A stretch of 64,000 nt of DNA from Dichetophora obliterata (taxonomy: Eukaryota > Arthropoda > Insecta > Diptera > Sciomyzidae): the NCBI GenBank assembly GCA_963920525.1, contig OY986436.1, positions 184,901,496-184,965,495 of the forward strand, in the 5' to 3' direction. Below, piece after piece: positions 33,127 to 44,324 of this stretch; the first letter of the stretch is position 1; each line of letters opens with the position of its first letter. The position numbers and the translations under genes were made by a program. The notes under the pieces were generated by a model that did not search any database, was not told the DNA's origin, and was given only the letters and a program-made list of their open reading frames with translations.

Positions 33127-33882
33127 CGTTAACGGCGTTGCAATTTTTAAGAGGAAGTACAATAATTACGAATGTTGATACCATATGAAAGAATACTTTG
33201 TGAAAGTTAAAAAGATAAAAAAAACATACAATTTTTTTATTTTGGCGCCCCTTAACATTTGGTGCCACAGGCGTGGGTCTGTTTTGCCTGCCCAAAGGGA
33301 CACCCCTGTCAAGAACTAACTAAAATTTAATTGCTTACAACTGCATAGTAATTCGAATATGAATATAATTATTCAAGTAAATAGTGTATCACTATTTTGT
33401 TAATGAAAATATTCGTACATTGAATTAAATGCATGAATACACATACATTTGCAAGCAAATTTTTTTTTAATATCTGTGTATCGAAATTTAATTGCTTATA
33501 TTGGTTTCTAATAGAAAATTTATAGCATGATAAAAACACAATGTTATTATTTTTAAAAATTATCACTAGAAGATTGAAATATTCAAAAGACAGTATTTTT
33601 GAAATAAAATGAGAGAAAAATGCATTACCTAATTTTCACATGTGCGATATCCTCTCCAAAATGTATCCATTTATGCTTTTAGCTGCAATAATTTTTGTCA
33701 GCTGTAAGTTAAAGACAAAATTCGGCAAATATTTCTTGTACTGACATTAGGGGACATTGTGACCCTATCTCCCTTACAAATTTTTTTCTTGTCTTGAAAC
33801 ACTGTATAAATCTATATGGGCTATTCTACGATACTTTGTATGTTATGCGAAATCGAGTTGGCGATCGATTTTCAGGACAAAT
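33127..33882. other. Unassigned DNA after the piggyBac relic
   Basis: Nothing coding. GGCGCCCCTTAACATTT at 33244-33260 includes a TTAA but does not match the left piggyBac end. Confidence 0.35.
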
Positions 33883-33885
33883 ATT

Positions 33886-34301
33886 AGGGGTATTCACGGG
33901 TTGATGCGAAACACAGTTGCGACGATGCGAAAATGCATGATTGCGAACTTTCACATCATTCCAACAACAAACACATTGGAAGCAATTTGCCACTTTTCTT
34001 GAATTATGCACTGCTTAAACCAATTGCGAGAAGGCACAAGCAGTGATGCTAAACAGATGATTCGTGTTTTGGTTGTTTTCGAACGTAGTTGCCACCTGGT
34101 AAAACTTTAAAAAGGTTAATTTTGAACGTAGATTTTAATAACTTTTTATGATTTTGAAATAAGGTGACAATAAATTTACTGTTCATTCGACATTTCATTT
34201 TAATGCATAATTAAAATGCAATATTGATGTTCACGCGTAAGTGCGCAAATTATATTGCATTTTTACACTCTTGCAATTCGCAACAACCCGTGAATACCCC
34301 T
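33886..34301. mobile_element. Inverted-repeat element with ends like the one at the window start
   Basis: AGGGGTATTCACGGGTTG at 33886-33903 is exactly mirrored at 34284-34301. The flanks are ATT on both sides (or TA if the ends begin GGGG). No transposase. TTGCGA and CGCAA words recur inside. Confidence 0.7.
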
Positions 34302-34304
34302 ATT

Positions 34305-35557
34305 GATTTTTTGAATATACAATTTATAAGAATGATAGGCTGCACTATGCCAGAAACTCATTTGAAATGAGTCATTCAAAAGTGTTTCCATTGGATTTCT
34401 TTTTGCGAAAGTATCTGATTTCGTTTGATTGTTTTTTGTTGTGTTTTTGTATTTGTTGTTTGATATTTTTCTTTGTGTTCGGTGTTTTATATCCATTAAG
34501 CATCTGCACGAATGTATTTGAACGCCACTTCAAGGCATTTGCTAAAAATACAAATTCTCACTCTCTTTCATTCTCAGCTAACAAGTACGAGTTAACGGAG
34601 GAGAAAATAAAAGCAAAATATTAACGTAACCGTACTCAAATAAGAAGTGTATTTGAAATGAAATTTGCTCGCATATATGGTATTGTTTTTGGTATACACC
34701 AAAATCTTATTCATGGGCATTTCCGCCAAAAGGTCTACCACGCCTGAAAAATCAAATGTTACTTAAAATTCGTTTAAACCTCCATAATAGAGAAAAAAAA
34801 TGTTTAAATTTACATTGTGAGAGTACTGAGAGCTGATCTCAATTTTTATTTAAAAAAAAGGCAGCAAACATGATAAATGGCAACAAAAGTTAAAAAATGG
34901 TGACAAAAGTTGAAAAGTTTTAACAAAAGATGAAATTTTATAAGTATAATAAATACTCGTATAATACAAAATTTAATTTTTTTCAATTTTCGATTATAAC
35001 AGTCCTTTATTTTACTTTACATGTTTTTCTAGTTCAATTAAATAAATAAAGCTATAAAAAATTCACACTTCTTTGAGGGAAAAGAATTTGTCACATAACG
35101 TATATCACTTAACGTATCATACTATGGTTTTTATAAAAATAATTAAAAAAGATTTTTCAACGAAAAAAATGATGAACATGTAGCAATATTATTCCAGATT
35201 ATATTAAAAAACTTTCATAAAAAAGCTCGTGCATACTTTGCAGATTTTTTCGTTTATATTGATGCAAGTAAAAACCACTTCTATTTTATGTCACGTAACG
35301 TATAATTTTTGGTGGATTCTATCTGATATCCGAACTTTTGACAACTCTTAGCTTTTACACCTTGTATAGTGCGCTTAGTAAACTATTGAAAAATCATAAT
35401 AAGAAAACTGTAAGTTTAAATTTTATTTGTTTTTCTACTCATTAAAATCGTACGACTGTCACGTGCGTAGCTACGGAAATGCTCATATGTTCACGAAGCA
35501 GAAGATTATGCACTGTTCACTATGCACATCATGTTGATGTGCGCTTGCTTGATTATT
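34305..35557. other. Unassigned AT-rich DNA
   Basis: No gene recognised. GTCAC(A/G)TAACGTATA occurs at about 35089 and 35289, a 200-bp spaced direct repeat. Confidence 0.35.
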
Positions 35558-35718
35558 GGCCGCATTCTAGCCGAAAAAGTGCTCAAGAACTCTTCCACAA
35601 CTTTCGGGCTGAATGGTATGCTCTCACAGAACATGTTCCTTGAGATGTCACAATTTATATAGCGAAAATATTTTATGCTACTTCGCTACTTGAGCACTTT
35701 TTCGGCTAGAATGCGGCC
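35558..35718. mobile_element. 161-bp element with perfect 30-bp inverted ends
   Basis: GGCCGCATTCTAGCCGAAAA... (35558-35587) is perfectly mirrored at 35689-35718. ATT flanks both sides (35555-35557, 35719-35721). GGCC ends and a 3-bp duplication resemble Harbinger-type elements, but ATT is not the usual TWA target, so the assignment is open. Confidence 0.75.
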
Positions 35719-36423
35719 ATTGTTACAAGTTTACAACTATACAAAGCAAAACTTGTATACATTTATGGAGTTAAGTGTTTTAAGGGAGTTTTAAAGCAAA
35801 AGCGATTGAAATTAAAGCATATTTTAAAAAATGTTTTCTACAGAAGTATATTATTAGACAAAAAATTTCATTTGCATGTTAATCTTGCATCAGTTTAAAA
35901 AATAATTTTTTTTACCATAAAGTTTTTATATATAAAAATATCGTTAAAATTGGTGTCCTTAAAAGAGGTCGTCTGAAATAAGGCATGATTACGGTTTCCG
36001 TGGGGCCAAGATGTGAAAATGCAGTTTTGTAGTACTCATTGAGAAAATAAGATTCATGGAAGAATCTATCGATATATCGATTAATTATCGATGTTTTTTC
36101 TTTCTAAAAGCTCTATTTAAGTAAACATTTCTTCCATAATTTTACTTTTTTACGTTACATTTTTGTCATAATCCAATCGATTCAGAAGATTGATTGATGT
36201 GTCGTTTAAAAGGTAATTAAATTACTTTTAACGATATATGATATAAATCTTTTCCAAGAATGGTTGAGCTTTTAAAAGCCATTTTATATCATATTAAAAG
36301 TTTTGATTTTTGATTTTTGGCCGCTGCTAAGGAAAACTACTCTCACATAATCCCAAAAATTTAATTTGGGACTATGACCAGTTTGAAAAAGGTCATAAGC
36401 AAAAAAAAAGGAAACATAATCCC

Positions 36424-36650
36424 GCATTAGCGTGGAAAGACCTGGATGACTTAGCGGACACACCACTGCTAGACATCTGGAGGTTCATAGAAAGAGGCTG
36501 GTTTGAGGAATAGTCGAAAAAATGGTTATTATGGTACTACGATAAAAATAAAAAGCGATTCGCAATCAACCTTTAGGCATAAGCGTCCGCACCCAACGGA
36601 AGTGCCGGTAACGGTGCACAACCCTATTTACCTAACCTAACCTAACCTAT
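36424..36650 (+). pseudogene. LINE 3' end with CCTAA repeats
   Basis: A frame of about 30 codons at 36424-36513 reads ALAWKDLDDLADTPLLDIWR then FIERGWFEE-stop, the style of C-terminal end seen in RNase-H-bearing LINEs. After a short 3' UTR the copy ends in ACCTAACCTAACCTAACCTA (36634-36653). The 5' limit is not recognisable. Confidence 0.55.
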
Positions 36651-37157
36651 GTCGATAATTCCGTCAATGAATCTTATTTTGACCATGAGTACATAGTTCT
36701 CAAAATGAACGATGAATTAAGAGAAAAAACCTTATCATTGTTCTGTTCAACATGTAATACATAGTACAAAATAAATTAAAATTTTAATATGTACATGAAA
36801 GGTAAGGACACCTTTTTCGAAAGTACTTTTTTACAACAGAAGTAAACCGCAAAAATTTTCAAAAATAATGATATTTTAAATGCCGCTGGCTACCTTTAAG
36901 TTGAAAGTCCGGTACGTACATGGTTTTTTTATTTAATTTGTCTTTTAAATGAGCTATCAAACATTAAAATTAGACAAAAACTACTAGAGTTGTGATTTTT
37001 AAGTTTTCAGAAAAAATTTCTTTTTTTCCTTGTTGCATTAAAAAATCGCAAAAATGCAAATTTGAAAAAAATTCATTGAGATGTTGTGGAAATATTTTCT
37101 TAAACTATATTTAAAACAGATACAAAAAGTTATGCGATTACATTAAATTGGCTACTA

Positions 37158-38443
37158 TTGGGGGTTGGAATTAGTTTTAAAGGTTTTCTAAGAGATGGCG
37201 TAACTATCAATAGATCGCATCGGGCACACCTGTGACTATATTCATTTCAAAGCACATTGTCTAAGCTTCATTTTTCAGTATGTGTCATTCCACTGAAGTG
37301 TAAACAACATATATTTTTTTCTCTGTGAACATGTCGACTTTCGTTCCAACAAAACGCAATTTGCGGGAAGGTTTACTTTTGTGCTTCCATTTGAAGAAAA
37401 AAGCGGTTGAAGCACAACGCACGCTTACTGAGGCTTACGGGGACTATGCTCCATCGATTTCTACTTGTGAGTACTGGTTCCGTGGGTTAAAAGTGGTGAT
37501 TTTGATACGGAAGACAAAGAGCGTCCGGGCCAGCCGAAAAAGTTTGCAGATGAGGAATTGGAGGCTTTGCTCGATGAAGACCCGTGTCAAACCCTTCAAA
37601 AATTGTCAGAATCATTGGGAGTCGACTTATCAACGGTGGGCAAACGCTTGAAGGCCATGGGAATGATTCAAAAGCAAGGAAATTGGGCGCCGTACCAGTT
37701 GAAGGCGAGAGACGTTGAACGGCGATTTTGCATGTGCGAACAACTGCTTCAACGGCATAAAAGGAAGAGTTTTTTGCATCGTATTGTCACAGGCGATGAA
37801 AAGTGGATCCATTACGATAATCCTAAGCGAAAAAAATCGTGGGGACCACCCGGCCATGCATCAACATCGAGGGCCAAGCCGAATATTCATGGCGCCAAGC
37901 TTATGCTGTGTATTTGGTGGGATCAGAAGGATGTCGTGTACTATGAGCTGCTAAAACCTAACGAAACCATCACTGCGGAACGCTACCAACAACAATTGAT
38001 GCAATTGAGCCGAGCATTAAAGGTTAAACGGCCGGAATATGCCAAAAGACACGACAAAGTGATTTTTCAACATGACAACGCACGGCCACATGTTGCAAGA
38101 ACCGTCAAGGAAACGTTGGAGGCGCTGAATTGGGATGTGCTACCCCACCCGCCTTATAGCCCAGACATAGCCCATTCCGACTACCACCTATTCAGATCGA
38201 TAACGCATGGCTTGGCTGAGCAGCGCTTCACTTCTTACGAGGAGACCAAAAAATGGGTCGATTCGTGGATTGCCTCAAAAGACGAATCGTTCTTCCGGCG
38301 CGGAATCCATATGCTGCCAGAAAGATGGGAAAATGTTGTAGCTAACGATGGACAATACTTTGAATAATATACATTGTACCGTTGTTTCTAAATAAATGCT
38401 CAAAAACCGAAAAAAACCCTTTAAAATTAATTCCAACCCCCAA
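37158..38443 (+). mobile_element. Mariner copy B, 1286 bp
   Basis: Same termini as copy A (TTGGGGGTTGGAATTAGTTT and inverse), flanked by TA at 37156-37157 and 38444-38445. It is complete end to end and nearly identical to copy A, which implies recent activity of this family. Confidence 0.95.
37331..38367 (+). pseudogene. Mariner transposase, copy B, one-base deletion
   Basis: ATG at 37331 opens [20 protein letters not shown] as in copy A. Near 37480-37487 the copy has CCGTGGGTTAAAAG where A has CCGTCGGTTTAAAAG, a one-base loss that shifts the frame within the DNA-binding region. From about 37490 the correct frame is open to the stop at 38365-38367, with all three catalytic Asp (TGDEKW, FQHDNARPH, SPDIAHSDYHLF). 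The P-to-H change in IAHSDYH relative to copy A adjoins the last catalytic motif. Confidence 0.9.
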
Positions 38444-38554
38444 TAATTGGCATTACTAATTGGCTAATTGGCAATAAATCGTGTAGGCTACTGCATGGTC
38501 AGCCGAAGCAGCCATTTGAATGAAATTATTTTCCATTATTAACCGGAAGGATTT

Positions 38555-38951
38555 CGGATGGATAACTCCGGAATCCGTGGAATATAAGGGTATTCGGCGG
38601 AGGCCTAGCTGCAAGCCACCGGACGGGTCACAGGTTGCGGATAGTGAACGGCCTTCAGATATGGAGGTTAGTCGCGAATAAGTTTCTTAACAAATAAGCG
38701 GCCCCGGACAATGCAGCGGGTGACCAGCTAGGTTGTGGAAGGTCGTAGTGCTGGGCAGCGCTGCGTCTTGAACAAAAACCCCACAGAGCCCGCAACTGGC
38801 ACTGACAAGGCGAGTCGGTGTCGCCTTAAAAGCACCTTGCCCAAACCCCCCCCTTGTCTTTCTCTAGACTTAAAACTTGAGGGGTCTCTCATAGACCTTA
38901 ATCCTGGAATGTGCACAGGGTTTGGGTCCCGTCACATTATCAAATTTCCCA
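38555..38951 (+). promoter_or_regulatory. 5' leader of the RTE element
   Basis: It begins CGGATGGATAACTCCGGAATCCG, where CGGAT and ATCCG can pair, and contains many further complementary GC-rich words. RTE and R2 LINEs often carry an internal promoter and a self-cleaving ribozyme of HDV type at the 5' end. I could not build a convincing HDV double pseudoknot by eye, so only a structured leader is claimed. Confidence 0.4.
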
Positions 38952-41900
38952 ATGAAAATCGAACCAGCCTCGGATGATAACCCCATACACGTTGACGACC
39001 ACCGCAAACGAAAAACGGACCATGATTTACGGATATGCACCTGGAATGTCCGGACTCTCTACAGAGAAGGTGCATCTATCCAACTGGCGGAAGCCCTCGC
39101 AAAAATAAAGGCTGACATCACCGCCATCCAGGAGATGCGATGGAAAGGGCAAGGCTGCTCTAAGCGAGCAGACTGCGATATTTACTACAGCTGCCATGCG
39201 GAGAAGCGCGAATTCGGATGCGGCTTCGTCGTAAGACGAAAACTACGCCACCTTGTTTCTCGGTTCACACCAGTGAACGAAAGGTTGGCGACGATACGCA
39301 TCAAGGCGAAATTTTTTAATGTAACCTTAATTTGCGCGCACGCCCCGACGGAGGAAAAGGACGATGCCGCCAAGGATGCTTTCTACGCGAGCCTAGAGGA
39401 CGTGTACGATCGCTGTCCGGCCCACGACGTAAAAATAGTCCTCGGCGATTTTAACGCAAAGGTCGGAAAAGAAGGCGTCTTTGGCCCCACTGTCGGTCAG
39501 TTCAGTCTCCACGAGGCCACTACGAACAACGGTCTAAGACTGATCGACTTCGCCGCGGCACGAAACATGGTAGTAAGTAGCACCAGATTCCAACACCTCG
39601 ACATCCATAAGGCCACCTGGCTGTCCCCTGATCAAAAAACACGAAACCAAATTGATCATTTTGTGATCGACGGAAGGCACGCTTCTAGCGTTCTGGATGT
39701 GCGTACATTTCGGGGAGTGAACATCGACTCCGACCACTTTCTTGTTGCAGCCAAGATCCGCATGCGGTTATGCAATGCAAAGAACATACGCACAGGAATG
39801 CAACGAAAGCTAGACGTCGCTAAGCTGCAATCACAAAGGACAGCTGAGGCCTACTCCGCTCAACTCTCGGTTAAGCTCAACCAACCAACCTCACAACACG
39901 ATGATGCCGATGGACTTTGGGCGCACATCTCCCACTCCATGCGCGCTGCCGCTGAAGAAGTGATTGGTTTCCGGCGCCCGCAACCTCGGAACCAATGGTA
40001 TGACCAGGAGTGTCGCGACGCGACGGCAGCAAAAAACGCCGCATACAGAAAGACGCTGCAGTCAGCTACAACGCGAACCGTGCGAGAAAAATATCGTGAA
40101 AAGAGGAAGGAAGAGAGACGCCTTTTCAGACGCAAAAAAGGGAGCAAGAAAAGCGTGAGCGTGAAGAAATTGAGGTGTACAAAGGCAAGAAGGATGCACG
40201 AAAATTTTACCAACAGGTTAAGCGTCTAACCCAAGGTTTCAAGCCCGGAGCATCCACTTGTAGAGATGGGAATGGAAATCTGGTTACAGATACGCAGTGC
40301 GCACTGAGATTGTGGAGACAGCATTTTTCCAATCTGCTTACGGGCGATGATCCCACCAACTCCGCCCATGGAGAATGCAGTTCGCCACAACCAATCGACG
40401 ATGACGAAGTAGAAGTTCTACCACCTAGCCATGACGAGGTTCGAGTTGCTATCCAGCGGCTCAAAAACAACAAAGCAGCGGGTGCTGACGGCCTGCCAGC
40501 TGAACTGTTTAAAGCCGGCGGCGATGAGTTGATAGGGTGCATGCATCAACTCATCAGCAAAATATGGCTAGCGGAATGCATGCCCGACGATTGGAATCTC
40601 AGCGTGCTTTGTCCCTTACTTAAGAAAGGAGACCCGACAATTTGCGCCAACTACCGAGGTATCAGTCTTATTTCCATCGCATATAAGGTCCTCTCGAGCG
40701 TACTATGTGAAAGACTTAAGCCGTATACAAAAACACTGATTGGACCTTATCAGTGTGGCTTTCGACCTGGTAAATCCACCATAGACCAGATTTTTACACT
40801 GCGCCAAATCCTGGAGAAAACCCACGAAAAGCAAATCGACACGCATCATCTCTTTGTCGATTATAAAGCTGCGTTCGATAGCCCGAGGCGGGATTGCCTA
40901 TACGCAACAATGTCTGAGTTCGGTATACCTGCAAAGTTGATAAGACTCTGCAGGATGACGTTGAGCAATACTTGCAGCTCCGTCAAGGTAGGAAATGACC
41001 TCTCCGAAACCTTCCATACTGAACGAGGTTTCAGACAAGGCGACCCGCTATCTTGCGATCTCTTCAACATCATCATGGAGGGGATCCTACGAAAGGCCGG
41101 TGTGCATCGCAATGGCACCATTTTTTACAAAGGTGTTCAGCTCCTTGCGTATGCTGATGATATTGATATCATCGGTAGAACCAAGAGAGATGTCACTGCT
41201 GCTTTCACCGCTATCGAAAAAGAATCAGCCAAGGTGGGTTTGACGGTAAACGAGGGTAAAACGAAGTATATGCTGCCTGCTGGCAGGGGAGCGGGGCGGC
41301 TAGGCTCTCACGTTTCAACAGGCAACTATAACTTTGAAGTGGTCAAGGAATTTACCTACCTTGGCACCGCCATTAACAGCAATAATGATGTCAGCCTGGA
41401 GATAAAGCGAAGAATAACAATTGCTAATAGGTGCTACTACGGGCTTAGTAAGCAATTACGTTGCAGAGCCCTCTCTCGATCGACAAAACTTACACTCTAC
41501 AAGACGCTCATTATACCTGTGCTTCTTTATGGCGCTGAGGCATGGGTTGTCTCGCAAGCAGACGCAGCCGCTCTTGGGGTGTTTGAGAGAAAAGTTCTTC
41601 GCAAAATCTTCGGTCCTATTCGAGTTGGCGACGACTATCGCATACGAATGAACCACGAGCTGTATGAGCTATACGACGACATTGAAGTAGTTCAGCGTAT
41701 CGCAATCCAGCGATTACGCTGGCTAGGTCATGTCCATCGTATGAATGACGATGCTCCAGCGAAAAAGGTGTTCGAGGCGAAGGCCGAAGGCCGACGACGA
41801 AGAGGGAGACCATGCCTCCGATGGATTGACCAGGTCGAGGAAGCCCTAACCGCGCTTGGCGAAACCAATTGGAGAAGGCGCGCGCGAAGCAGAGGCGCCT

Positions 41901-41956
41901 GGCGAGAGCTGATGAGATCGGCCGAAACCCGACGACGGGTTGCTATGGCCACCTAA
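38952..41956 (+). pseudogene. RTE endonuclease-reverse transcriptase, single frameshift
   Basis: ATG at 38952. The endonuclease part has LRICTWNVRTLYREG, ITAIQEMRWKG (catalytic Glu), IVLGDFNAKVG and IDSDHFLVAAKI (SDH motif). A basic coiled linker follows (REKYREKRKEERRLFRRKK). At the run AAAAAAGGG (40133-40141) one extra base shifts the frame; the correct reading EQEKREREEIEVYKGKKDAR continues in the other frame to 41956. The RT part has LKNNKAAGADGLPAELFK, YRGISLISIAYKVLS, HLFVDYKAAFDSPRRD (first Asp), ERGFRQGDPLSCDLFN and the catalytic LLAYADDIDIIG. A C-terminal region (RIAIQRLRWLGHVHRMND) ends the protein. The stop TAA is the first unit of the TAAG tail. Otherwise intact, about 1000 residues. 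Confidence 0.9.
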
Positions 41957-42538
41957 GTAAGTAAGTAAGTAACCGGAAGGATTTTACTTTCAAATAAAAA
42001 AAGAAATTTGAGAAAATATCCAGTAGTTTTTTTATAGAATTTTCAAAAAAAAAAAGTTATTTGGCGGACCCTTTATAAACAAAAATGAGAAAGACAGCAA
42101 CAATTTGAAAAAAAAGTTCAACATTTTATAAACCAAACGAAATGTCATTGTTTTAGCTTTTATTATATGATGTTTTTGTTTGCCATTAATTACGGAATTT
42201 TTAGGGGAAATAACGGTTTTATGCAAACAAAAATTAGAAAATTTAGAAAAACCGTCTGTTGCGTGACCGGATATAAAAGATATGATTTATTTTTTCTTTT
42301 ATCTTAAAGATATGCCAATTTTCTTTGGAATGGTCTTTCTTTGAATCATTCAGATCGGTCAGAATTTAAGAAAGAAATAGCCGAGTTTTCATATAAGCTT
42401 CAGAAAGTAAAAATTTTTTTAAAAAATTGATAATTCGATAGCTAAACATGTATCGATCTTATCTTCTTATAATCTTATACTCTCAAAAAATACTACAAAA
42501 CTGCATTTTCAGATATTGGCGCCACGGAAACTGTAGTC

Positions 42539-43399
42539 TCCGAAAAAAATGCATTCGAATATACGAAAATAATGCAGTCTCTTGAATATACACCATTTAC
42601 CAAAATGTAATGGATATAATAAAAATTACGAAAATTATGAAGCGTAAAATAGAAAATAAAAAATTTAAGTTATTTTCAACCAAATTGTTGCGTGTAAAAA
42701 CTAGACAAATTTTCCAAAGTCGCTAATTTTGATAAATAACATTACATATGGTTAGTTTAAGTTACTCTGGCGCACCGAGCTTTAAGCGCTATTGAATCTG
42801 TATTATAAGCGGGATTGATTTTACCTTTTTTTCATATTCTTGAATAGTTGTAAAACAATAATCAATTTAAAAAAAATTTAATTTTCGAAAAAGTATTTGC
42901 CTAAAACCTCCCTTAAAGCATTATCCATAAATTCATAATATTTTCCCTTCTCCCATAATTTCAGCTATCCTTTTTGTTTGAGTAAATAGAATAAATAACT
43001 GCAGCTGTGAGTAAACAGAGCAAATAAATGCGGAACAGCAGAAATACTTTGTGTATTTTTAATAGACACTAAGGAGTCTGCAGAAAATCAGCTATAAAAC
43101 TAATGCAAACGATCGTCAAATTGTGTAGACACTCTGTTAAGATACAACAGAATATTGTACAGTGCTCGCTTCAGATCGTGTTTAATTTAAAATTCTGTAC
43201 TCAAGCTTAGAAAATACTGTAAAATGTTAAACACAACAACAGTGTACCCTTTGCAGCAGGCAAAGCAAATGTATTAATGCAGATGTCTAATATCCTTTCT
43301 CCATTGAAAGCGTTTGTTATAAGTTTAAATAACGTATCCAATCTCATTAATTTGTTTCAAATGAGTTGCATTGCAAATGAGAATTTGTAGAGAATATGT
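42539..43399. other. Unassigned AT-rich DNA
   Basis: No coding or element ends recognised. Confidence 0.35.
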
Positions 43400-43407
43400 G
43401 ATTATCA

Positions 43408-44220
43408 GGGAAGACAAAAATATACACGAAAAAATCTAAAATAAGTATGCTAATATGCTCTAAAAAATGGCAAAATATGCCATCAAATAAGCACGAAAAA
43501 TGTCGAAGTCGGAGTTTTATTATTCAAAATTTTATTCAATAGTTCATAAAAAAAAAACAAAACAATTAGCCCTTTCAAGGCGGCGTAAAAGTAAATTTTT
43601 CAGTTTTAAATAAATTATAATTTTAATTATAAAGTAAAAATTTAATTCTATTTTAATCATTTAATGAATATTTTGTTTGGTAGCTCGAAGCCAATGCCAA
43701 AAGTCTCCTTCCGGACGAAGTCCATTATTTTATATGGTGCTTATAGCAAAAACAGTGTATTGCATTCAGCGATTACACTGAACAATTAAATGCATTTTTA
43801 TATTATCAAAAAGAAATTTTCTACGATTTTCAGCCAACAATGTTTTGTATTGTGAGAAAGACCGCACGACATCGCAGAATGTAGTTGGGCACCATTTAAA
43901 ATAAGGGACTTCGTTCGGAAGGAGACTTTCGGCGTATGGATCCATTGTCTGTGAGTTTTTAAACAAAATATTTTTTATACATATATAATATAATATCTCT
44001 TTATAAATTTATATAATATCAAAGAAATTACAATGTTGGCAGATGTGAAGGAAGTATCAAAATTTGCCCGATTACAAGCTAAAATCTGTTCGAAAAGTTA
44101 AAAATTTGTAAAAATATGCACAAATAAGCACAATCGTTATGAATATGCAAAGTTATTAACAAAACGTCCAAATATGCAAAAGCATATATTAAATGCATTT
44201 GCATATAATTGTTTTCCCTG
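43408..44220 (-). mobile_element. hAT deletion derivative with transposase tail, 813 bp
   Basis: CAGGGAAGACAAAAATATA at 43408 and the inverse of CAGGGAAAACAATTATATG ending at 44220, flanked by identical GTGATTAT (43400-43407, 44221-44228). Internally, a 44-bp block at 43697-43740 (CCAAAAGTCTCCTTCCGGAC...) is repeated inversely at 43890-43933. The only coding remnant is the last part of a hAT transposase on the minus strand. Confidence 0.85.
43766..43966 (-). pseudogene. hAT transposase C-terminal remnant
   Basis: Minus strand: PNEVPYFKWCPTTFCDVVRS then FSQYKTLLAENRRKFLFDNI and KMHLIVQCN-R-stop. This matches the style of the hAT C-terminal domain (usually ...DVERSFS-YK--L--NR--F--EN...). The expected E of ERSF is V here. 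Upstream transposase is absent. Confidence 0.7.
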
Positions 44221-44324
44221 GTGATTATTTTGTTTCTCATTTCGCACTGTATTCGAAATAATCAAGCATTTCTTAAAAAAAAAAACAAATTGAACAAATC
44301 AAACAATTCAACCTACCACTTGAG

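Larger units (their letters stand above)
38555..41970 (+). mobile_element. Full-length RTE-type LINE with 14-bp target duplication
   Basis: AACCGGAAGGATTT occurs directly before (38541-38554) and after (41971-41984) the element. It has a GC-richer 5' leader (38555-38951), an endonuclease frame, an RT frame, and ends in a (TAAG)n tail (41954-41970). Its base composition is clearly richer in G+C than the surroundings. RTE is preferred because of the craniofacial-development-protein-2-like endonuclease, single-ORF layout, absence of RNase H and short-repeat tail. Confidence 0.9.
35987..42538. mobile_element. Interval bounded by a 66-bp inverted repeat
   Basis: GATTACGGTTTCCGTGGGGC... (35987-36052) matches the inverse of 42473-42538 with about a dozen differences over 66 bp, and related ATCGAT-rich sequence follows inside both ends. 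Subtracting mariner B and the RTE leaves roughly 1.8 kb, a plausible size for a non-autonomous DNA element. The target duplication was not found. Confidence 0.5.

Noticed and set aside
31803..33260. Complete piggyBac element ending at CCCCTTAACATTT near 33250
   Set aside because: A TTAA is present, but the adjoining bases are not the inverse of the left end CCCTTATGTG, and the catalytic half of the transposase is absent.
39185..41952. Minus-strand and alternative-frame ORFs across the RTE element
   Set aside because: Shadows of the GC-rich endonuclease-RT coding region.
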